A stretch of 5,457 nucleotides of DNA from Candidatus Fraserbacteria bacterium RBG_16_55_9. GTDB lineage: Bacteria; Bipolaricaulota; Bipolaricaulia; RBG-16-55-9. The stretch covers positions 1,041-6,497 of the forward strand of contig MFGX01000044.1 in assembly GCA_001778455.1 (NCBI GenBank), written 5' to 3'. Both the position numbers and the translations under genes were made by a program. The notes beneath the pieces are model-generated. The model made no database searches, was not told where the DNA came from, and saw only the letters and a program-made list of their open reading frames with translations. How positions within the stretch are numbered: the first letter of the stretch is position 1; each line of letters begins with the position of its first letter. Below, piece after piece: positions 1 through 4,581 of this stretch.

Positions 1-1606
1 TCGCTGTTCCATCGATTGCGAACATCCCCGCCCTCTGGTTCGACGGCACCAGAACCTCATAGAGGATCGTCTTCGTGGCACCCTGCTCCAGCACCTCGCT
101 GAAGAGCCATTGAGAGTCTTCCAGGCGTACCTGAGCGCTAGAGTTCTCTATAGGCGTAACCTGCCAGCTCGATGGCAGGTTCTCGTCGATGCCCAAGCCA
201 TTGAGCTTTACATTCACAATGATCTCCAGGGCGACCCGGAAGGTCTGGCCGGGAATAATCTCATCTGTGGGAATAAACGTGTCGATCGTCCGACGGACCG
301 CTACTTTGGGCGTGAAGACGGTGATCGCAGCACTGCTCGAAGCCTCTACGCCTTCATCGCTCGTGACGGTAAACATGACCTGATAAGATCCATCCACGGC
401 GTAGCGATGGACGGGATTCTGCTCCACAGAGGTCGATCCATCGCCAAAGTTCCAGAGCCAGCGGACGAGCTTTCCCCGCTCCACTTTGGACTTATCCGTG
501 AACTGGAGCTCATCGTACGTGGTCGGAGTATCTGGAGTGAAGCTGAAAGCAGGGGTGACAACCGGGGGACGAGGGCGAACTTCTACCAGCAGTCCCAGCG
601 GCAAGTCTGACTGAATCTCTCGATCACGGAAATCAGTGAACCGAACGAACGAAGGCGATCGATGAAGCGGGAAGAAACCTTCCTCGCTTCCACTCACCTT
701 GTAGCGAATGGTCCATATTGTCTCTGCTTGCAGTGAACCTCGCTGCCAGGTGAGCGTCGTGGTGCCATCGGAGTTGTGGGTCACACTGGATGGCGCATTC
801 TCTAGAGTTTCTTCGTAGTGAATGTCCTCAGACAGCGTCTCGACAATCTCAATATCCGTGGCGACCGGATCATTGGCGGGCACGGTGATACGAAGGATCT
901 GATCGACAATGGCATCGTTATAGGCGGGGAAGAATTGGCCACCCGTCGTCTCGACAATCTGCGTCAGCACGTCGCGGTTGACGAAGCGTCCAATCCCTAC
1001 CGAATAGAGGGTCACGTTTCGCTCGTTTGCCTTCCGTGCCTCTTCCAGTGGATCGCGTCCGAAGTTGGTCCGGCCATCCGTAAGAAGGATTTCAATGAGG
1101 GCCGCTTCCCGACGCCCGGATACCACCAGCTCATCCGTGGCCACTGCGATTCCTTCTCCCAAGGCGGTCTTCCCTTCGGAGACAAGCTTGGAGAGCGCAT
1201 CCCGTACGACCTGTGCAGACGCAATGGGGGTGAGTCGGGCATCCAGGGTGCCCTCAGTCGCGAAGGAGACGAGACCCACTCGATCGTTGGGCCCCAGGAG
1301 GCCGAGGATGCGCTGCGCTGCGGTTACGGCTTGCCCCAACTCAAAGCTGGCAGAGCGGTCTACAACCAGAATCAAGTCCGTCATCAGCCGTTGCGGCTGC
1401 TGAGGCGCCATGAGTTGCAAGATCACTGTAGCCGTCTCCGGATTGACTCCAGAACCTTTGATGAAGATGCGTTGAGGTTCAATCGTTTGGCTAAGGCTCA
1501 GCGTCGAGAGCCCCTGTTCATAGCCGATGAGCCCTGTCGCTCCCACCAGCATGAGCGCTGCCAGAATTGCAACTGCTGCTCGCTCATACAATCTAACCGT
1601 GCCCAT
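1..1606 (-). CDS. Exported VWA-PKD surface protein, 3' end missing
   Basis: This reading frame stays open for 535 codons from ATG at 1606 to the window edge, so the C-terminus is missing. The start is supported by AAGGAGG at 1614-1620, 7 nt upstream. Residues about 9-28 are a hydrophobic stretch after a short basic start: an uncleaved anchor or a signal peptide without a clear cleavage site. Residues about 76-240 form a von Willebrand factor A domain with a full metal-ion-dependent adhesion site: D83-R-S85-A-S87, T147 (in GKTALGEG) and D177 (in LLTDGRTN). Residues 241-345 resemble DUF11-like beta repeats. Residues about 349-431 are a PKD domain (WNFGDG near 385-390, HRY at 400-402). Residues 455-523 match, without gaps, a unit found twice in the upstream gene's product. 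No cysteine is present in the visible part. MIDAS-type VWA domains usually bind protein ligands through Mg2+, so a role in extracellular adhesion or assembly is inferred; the ligand is unknown. The gene lies 46 bp after the preceding gene, probably in the same operon. Confidence 0.9.
   Translation of the reverse strand, partial: MGTVRLYERAAVAILAALMLVGATGLIGYEQGLSTLSLSQTIEPQRIFIKGSGVNPETATVILQLMAPQQPQRLMTDLILVVDRSASFELGQAVTAAQRILGLLGPNDRVGLVSFATEGTLDARLTPIASAQVVRDALSKLVSEGKTALGEGIAVATDELVVSGRREAALIEILLTDGRTNFGRDPLEEARKANERNVTLYSVGIGRFVNRDVLTQIVETTGGQFFPAYNDAIVDQILRITVPANDPVATDIEIVETLSEDIHYEETLENAPSSVTHNSDGTTTLTWQRGSLQAETIWTIRYKVSGSEEGFFPLHRSPSFVRFTDFRDREIQSDLPLGLLVEVRPRPPVVTPAFSFTPDTPTTYDELQFTDKSKVERGKLVRWLWNFGDGSTSVEQNPVHRYAVDGSYQVMFTVTSDEGVEASSSAAITVFTPKVAVRRTIDTFIPTDEIIPGQTFRVALEIIVNVKLNGLGIDENLPSSWQVTPIENSSAQVRLEDSQWLFSEVLEQGATKTILYEVLVPSNQRAGMFAIDGTA
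38..244 (-). repeat. Third copy of shared 69-residue beta unit
   Basis: Residues 455-523 of the VWA protein align without gaps to residues 315-383 and 526-594 of the neighbouring secreted protein. Shared landmarks are FRV at the start, a G-x-G pair, a proline about 24 residues in, a tryptophan 46 residues in, and a YEV/YDV strand near the end. By hand count it shares 28 of 69 residues with the 526-594 copy and 23 of 69 with the 315-383 copy. Like the 315-383 copy, it follows a PKD domain. The helical cysteine-containing half that follows the unit in the other gene would lie beyond the window edge. Confidence 0.8.
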
Positions 1607-1613
1607 TTCCCGC

Positions 1614-1620
1614 CCTCCTT
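1614..1620 (-). promoter_or_regulatory. Ribosome binding site of the VWA gene
   Basis: AAGGAGG on the minus strand lies 7 nt before ATG 1606. It sits inside the 46-bp gap after the upstream gene's TAA (1653-1655). I see no hairpin or promoter in that gap, which fits co-transcription of the two genes. Confidence 0.8.
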
Positions 1621-1652
1621 AATTGCCGCTTCTATTCTCCTGCCTGAAGGTG

Positions 1653-3785
1653 TTATCTCCCTGGAAAAGCCACTCCGCCGGGGAGAGGTTGATCCACAGG
1701 TGTATCCGTCAGCCAGTGAGCGATCAAGACCTTCATCGCCTCGAAGTCGATGGTCAGCCCGCAGGTCCCGGGAATGTTTACATCCTCCAACCAGAAGGCA
1801 ATGGCTGCCTGGATCTGATCGAACTTGATCAAGTTCGAGAGCGTCACATCGACGGTATTCTGACGGGTGTCTAGATGCGCCACAGCCACGGGCACTGTCA
1901 GGCATTCGATCAACTCCACTTCGGTGTCTCCACCCGCAGGAATCTCAAATCGAGGCATGATCCCCTGGCCTTTTCCTTGGAAGCGAACCACACCGGTGCT
2001 CTCGCCCTCAGGCACAACAACCTCATACGTGATCGTCTTGTCAAAGTTGGGGATGAGCCGATCTGTGAAGATCCACTCCCGCGTGGCTTTCTTGAAGACA
2101 GCTCCTGAGTTCTCAACCGGTCGAATCTCCCAGCGGACAGGGAAGATCTCCTTGATGCCAAATCCCATTAGATCTGTAAGAACATCGATATCCATCCGGA
2201 CGCGGAAGATTCGTCCCGCGTGATCCCCGGGGAGATAGACTTGCGCAAAGGGCAGCGGGGTCAAGATGGTTCTCGTGATGGCTGCTCCCTGACTCAAATT
2301 CTCTGGAATAGTTTGATCTACAGGGATGCCAGCCAATTGGCGAGCCACAACGCCTTTGAGCATCTCCCAGGTAATGAGAGCATTGCAGGTAGCGGGGACT
2401 CCCGCCTCTTCCAGCCAGTACGCGACGGCTCTCTGGAGCTGATCCGCGGTGATGAATTCATCCAGGCGCAGATTCACTACGTCTTGAGGCGTGAGATGCG
2501 ATATGGCCACAGGAACCGAAAGACAATCCATCAGGTCGATCTGCGACTCTCCCGTGACGGGAGTGAGGAAGGCCGGCGAGGCGCTCTCGAGGGTTCCCTT
2601 AAGCTCGAAGCGACGAGGCAGGGGTCCGATGACCGCCTCTGGCCGAACCGTCACGTCGTAGACAACGCGACGGATCTCGTTGGCCTGAATCGTCTCCGCC
2701 CATACCCACTGAGTCTCTGCCCGCTTGAAGGTCGCCCCTGCGCTGTCGACGGGAATGACCTCAAAGCCCGGCGGCAGATCCTCATCCAGCCCCAAGCCGT
2801 TGACCGAGATGCCTACCTGAACTTCCACAGTAACCCGGAATGTGAACCCGACGGCCGCTTCGGGGGTGGAGATGCTCCGGGCAGATCGAGCGCTGACCTC
2901 AACGACCCGCACGGTCTTGCTTACCGATGCGCTGACTCCCTGGTCGTCGACGACCTTCAGAGTCACACGGATCTCACCCACCTCGCTGAATGTATGCTGA
3001 ATGGTGGCAGAGGCACCGGTCACCTCAAAGATACCATCCGCGTTGAAATCCCACTCGTAGCGCACAAGCTGGCGACCGGGTGCGGGCCGTGAGGCTCGCG
3101 CATCGAATGTGATCGGGACGCCTACGCCAGGAGCCTCCGGGCTAAAACTGAAATCAGCCGTGGGCGGTGTCCCCACTTGGGCTTTGAGCACGACGGGTTG
3201 TGCCAAGCTGGGCAAGAGAACGGTTTCCGGATTGGGCACTCCACCACTGAGAGCAGCCCATTCCGTGATCCCGGAGTTGAATTGCGGTGTTATGGTGATT
3301 TCGAAGGGTTGGGACAGGGGTCCCATGGCGTAACCATCGTCGAATCCGGTCTGCCAGTTCGATGTGACTTGGGCCGTGGGTGGCGTCAGGGAGTATGCGT
3401 CGTCCGGGTCGTCTTGGACCTGAAAACCAACCCCTTGCGGCAAGCCAGAGAAACTGAATATGGCGCTACCCGCGTCGCCGCCAGCCCGGCTGTGAATCAC
3501 GACGAGGCTCAGCGAGCCGGTTACCGTATCTTCGTAAACGAAAAGAAGGCTCCGTCCACTCACTTCCAGCCCTTCGGCTATGTTGGATTGGAAGTTCGTG
3601 TAATTGTAAAAGCTCACGACGTCTTGGGCTTTCCGCACCGGCAGCAAGGTAGCGGTGAACGCCCCTTGCTCTAGGGTGAAGAAGACGCTGGATGTGGGCG
3701 CTTGTGCCAGCGTCGGCATGTCACCAACCAAAGACAATAATAGCAGCAAGCCAAGTAGAGGAGCCAAGCCAGTCCGACCTCTCAT
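1653..3785 (-). CDS. Secreted PKD protein with two beta/helical modules
   Basis: The product is 710 residues if started at ATG 3785, which has AAAGGAGG 6 nt upstream; an in-frame ATG at 3827 would add 14 residues. Residues 1-29 form a classical Sec signal peptide: MRGR, then a leucine-rich core, ending AQA before PTSS. Residues about 30-200 are a beta-rich domain I cannot assign. Residues about 206-296 are a PKD domain (YEWDFNADG at 243-251, HTF at 264-266). Two tandem modules follow, 315-494 and 526-702. Each is a 69-residue beta unit plus a helical unit beginning C-L-S/T-VPVA and ending TPVD/IPVD. The only four cysteines (421, 467, 628, 675) fall two per helical unit at matching places, which suggests one disulfide per unit in an exported protein. 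I see no LPxTG signal, C-terminal membrane anchor or catalytic motif. It is probably a structural or binding component of the cell surface, expressed with the downstream VWA protein. The export and PKD calls are firm; the function is unknown. Confidence 0.9.
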   Translation of the reverse strand: MRGRTGLAPLLGLLLLLSLVGDMPTLAQAPTSSVFFTLEQGAFTATLLPVRKAQDVVSFYNYTNFQSNIAEGLEVSGRSLLFVYEDTVTGSLSLVVIHSRAGGDAGSAIFSFSGLPQGVGFQVQDDPDDAYSLTPPTAQVTSNWQTGFDDGYAMGPLSQPFEITITPQFNSGITEWAALSGGVPNPETVLLPSLAQPVVLKAQVGTPPTADFSFSPEAPGVGVPITFDARASRPAPGRQLVRYEWDFNADGIFEVTGASATIQHTFSEVGEIRVTLKVVDDQGVSASVSKTVRVVEVSARSARSISTPEAAVGFTFRVTVEVQVGISVNGLGLDEDLPPGFEVIPVDSAGATFKRAETQWVWAETIQANEIRRVVYDVTVRPEAVIGPLPRRFELKGTLESASPAFLTPVTGESQIDLMDCLSVPVAISHLTPQDVVNLRLDEFITADQLQRAVAYWLEEAGVPATCNALITWEMLKGVVARQLAGIPVDQTIPENLSQGAAITRTILTPLPFAQVYLPGDHAGRIFRVRMDIDVLTDLMGFGIKEIFPVRWEIRPVENSGAVFKKATREWIFTDRLIPNFDKTITYEVVVPEGESTGVVRFQGKGQGIMPRFEIPAGGDTEVELIECLTVPVAVAHLDTRQNTVDVTLSNLIKFDQIQAAIAFWLEDVNIPGTCGLTIDFEAMKVLIAHWLTDTPVDQPLPGGVAFPGR
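1680..2210 (-). repeat. Second beta/helical module of the secreted protein
   Basis: This segment encodes residues 526-702, repeating residues 315-494 of the same protein. The beta unit (526-594) shares about 21 of 69 residues with the first copy by hand count, without gaps. The helical unit (628-702) starts CLTVPVA and contains AIAFWLE, C675, an AHWL helix and TPVDQ. Copy similarity is low enough to indicate an old duplication rather than a recent one. Confidence 0.8.
2304..2843 (-). repeat. First beta/helical module of the secreted protein
   Basis: This segment encodes residues 315-494. The beta unit has FRV at 316-318, GLG at 330-332, W360 and YDV at 376-378. The helical unit runs from C421 (CLSVPVA) through ITADQLQRAVAYWLEE and C467 to IPVDQ near 487-491. 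It differs in length from the second helical unit by one residue. The paired loop-helix arrangement recalls dockerin-like or EF-hand-derived folds but lacks a regular DxDxDG calcium loop, so that resemblance is only a suggestion. Confidence 0.8.
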
Positions 3786-3791
3786 CACAGG

Positions 3792-3799
3792 CCTCCTTT
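3792..3799 (-). promoter_or_regulatory. SD site that decides the start of the secreted-protein gene
   Basis: AAAGGAGG on the minus strand lies 6 nt before ATG 3785. It favours this start because the protein then begins directly with a compact signal peptide. The competing in-frame ATG at 3827 has only GGGAG 5 nt upstream. Confidence 0.7.
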
Positions 3800-3852
3800 G
3801 CTTTGCGTATCGGGCGAGTGTTCTCATTCGGTCTCCCAATGGAGTAAGTAGT

Positions 3853-3882
3853 GTACTATACCATCGGGCTTGTCTATCGTAC
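3853..3882. promoter_or_regulatory. Imperfect inverted repeat over the surface-operon promoter
   Basis: GTACTATA (3853-3860) and TATCGTAC (3875-3882) are inverted copies matching at 7 of 8 positions (GTACNATA). They are separated by 14 bp, with centres 22 bp apart, about two helical turns. One arm covers the -10 hexamer and the other lies where a -35 would be. This geometry would suit an operator for a dimeric repressor, but the repeat is short and could be chance. Confidence 0.2.
3855..3863 (-). promoter_or_regulatory. Extended -10 promoter of the surface-protein operon
   Basis: TGGTATAGT on the minus strand fits an extended -10 element (TG-N-TATAAT with one change). I see no good TTGACA-like -35 at 16-18 bp, as is common for extended -10 promoters. 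Transcription would begin near 3848, about 60 nt before ATG 3785 and about 20 nt before the alternative ATG 3827. The same TATAGT hexamer serves rplM. Confidence 0.4.
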
Positions 3883-3901
3883 TGTGACGTAGACCACTTC
3901 C

Positions 3902-3919
3902 GTCCTGTTCTCATAGGAC
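3902..3919. other. Small inverted repeat in the rplM downstream spacer
   Basis: GTCCT and AGGAC (3902-3906 and 3915-3919) form a 5-bp stem around an 8-nt loop. It lies between rplM and the surface-operon promoter. No T-run follows on either strand, so it is not an intrinsic terminator by itself. Confidence 0.25.
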
Positions 3920-3930
3920 ACCGAGCGTTT

Positions 3931-3949
3931 TGCTATCTCAACGATAGCA
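3931..3949. other. Perfect 7-bp inverted repeat downstream of rplM
   Basis: TGCTATC and GATAGCA flank a 5-nt loop (TCAAC on the plus strand). In the rplM transcript the hairpin would be followed by AAAACG rather than a U-run. It may be a 3'-end-stabilising hairpin after Rho-type termination, a protein-binding palindrome, or nothing. Its stem is A/T-rich and weak as RNA. Confidence 0.35.
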
Positions 3950-3959
3950 CGAATGGCCC

Positions 3960-3998
3960 AAGGGGGCAAGGGGGCTTTGGTAGTATTTGGGTGGAAAT
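3960..3998 (-). terminator. Possible Rho-dependent termination region after rplM
   Basis: Directly after the rplM stop codon, the transcript has 18 C and only 2 G in 39 nt. It includes the tandem octamer GCCCCCTT twice in a row (plus-strand AAGGGGGC at 3960-3967 and 3968-3975). C-rich, G-poor, unstructured RNA is the known character of Rho utilisation sites. No intrinsic terminator (GC-rich stem plus U-run) is visible between rplM and the surface operon. The function is inferred from composition only. Confidence 0.3.
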
Positions 3999-4442
3999 CT
4001 ACAGTTCTAGCTTTTGTGGGTTCTGCGTGTCGTGGGGATGCTCTGGACCCGCGTAGACTTTGAGTTTCTTGAGCATACGACGGCCCATAGTTGTCCGGGG
4101 TATCATCCGCTGCACGGCTTGATAGAGAGGCTGAGTTGGATGCTTTTGGAGCAGGTTTTCAAATGTGCGCTCTCTCATGCCTCCGGGGTACCCTGAATAA
4201 TTGTAATACATCTTCTCTGCGCGCTTCTTGCCTGTTACACCAATCTTCTCCGCGTTAATGACGACCAAGTAATCCCCCACGTCCACATGCTTTGTATAAA
4301 GGGGCTTGTGCTTGCCCATGAGCACGTGCGCGATGCGAGCGGCCAGCCGACCAAGCGTCTTACCCTGCGCATCGATCACATACCAATTGCGATTCCATGT
4401 CTTGCCCATCTCTTCTTTCTTCGCTAAAATCGTCTTCTGCAT
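3999..4442 (-). CDS. rplM: Large-subunit ribosomal protein L13 (uL13)
   Basis: The 147-residue product is the normal length for bacterial L13, an early-assembling 50S protein that binds 23S rRNA. Family landmarks run in order: W-Y-V-I-D-A near 21-26, TLGRLAARIAHVLMGKHKP near 29-47, GDYLVVINAEKI near 56-67, VTGKK, YYNYSGYPGG, a variant of the AVxGMLP segment (AVQRMIP), MGRRMLKKLKVYAG and EHPHDTQNP near the end. The start at ATG 4442 has GGGAGG 5 nt upstream, and a good promoter lies just beyond. In most bacteria rpsI (S9) follows rplM directly; here a 213-bp non-coding gap and the surface-protein genes follow instead. The N-terminus carries about ten residues (MQKTILAKKE) before the conserved core, within normal variation. 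It is transcribed divergently from the SARP-type regulator gene. Confidence 0.97.
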   Translation of the reverse strand: MQKTILAKKEEMGKTWNRNWYVIDAQGKTLGRLAARIAHVLMGKHKPLYTKHVDVGDYLVVINAEKIGVTGKKRAEKMYYNYSGYPGGMRERTFENLLQKHPTQPLYQAVQRMIPRTTMGRRMLKKLKVYAGPEHPHDTQNPQKLEL

Positions 4443-4466
4443 GGTCTCCTCCCAATGAACGCAACG

Positions 4467-4495
4467 ACTATAGCGAATTTTGAGGCTACCTGCAA
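4467..4495 (-). promoter_or_regulatory. Sigma70-type promoter of rplM
   Basis: On the minus strand, TTGCAG (4490-4495) and TATAGT (4467-4472) are separated by exactly 17 bp. Initiation near 4460 would give a leader of about 18 nt containing the SD site. That is too short for the L13/S9-type autoregulatory leader structures described in some bacteria. Confidence 0.7.
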
Positions 4496-4513
4496 CACAG
4501 ACAGATGGATCTA

Positions 4514-4540
4514 TTGCATGAGTGGAGCAAAGGGTATAAG
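4514..4540 (+). promoter_or_regulatory. Candidate promoter of the SARP-type regulator gene
   Basis: TTGCAT (4514-4519) and TATAAG (4535-4540) lie 15 bp apart, upstream of ATG 4582. The hexamers are reasonable but the spacer is 2 bp shorter than ideal, which would make the promoter weak or activator-dependent. It is back to back with the rplM promoter, with 18 bp between the two -35 elements. Confidence 0.3.
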
Positions 4541-4581
4541 CTCTTCTTCAAGCGGCTCATCGGACTCTAAGGAGTGTGTAG

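Noticed and set aside
110..610. Plus-strand open frame of 166 codons near the left edge
   Set aside because: It lies opposite the PKD and beta-unit coding of the VWA gene and shows no protein family character.
1653..1700. C-terminus checked for a cell-wall or membrane sorting signal
   Set aside because: The protein ends shortly after PVDQPLP with a short Gly/Pro tail. There is no LPxTG, hydrophobic anchor or basic tail.
818..1828. Long open frame on the plus strand (336 codons) antisense to both surface-protein genes
   Set aside because: It crosses the junction of two well-supported minus-strand genes, is rich in Arg, Ser and Cys without domain character, and has no convincing SD. It is the mirror of real coding sequence.
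2220..3092. Plus-strand open frame of 290 codons
   Set aside because: It is entirely antisense to the PKD and repeat region of the secreted protein and has no recognisable motif.
3931..3949. Hairpin considered as an intrinsic terminator of rplM
   Set aside because: The stem is A/T-rich and no U-run follows in either direction; it is kept only as an inverted repeat.
3655..4056. Plus-strand open frame covering the rplM downstream spacer
   Set aside because: It overlaps the signal-peptide end of the secreted gene and the 3' end of rplM in antisense, with no SD site and a composition unlike a protein.
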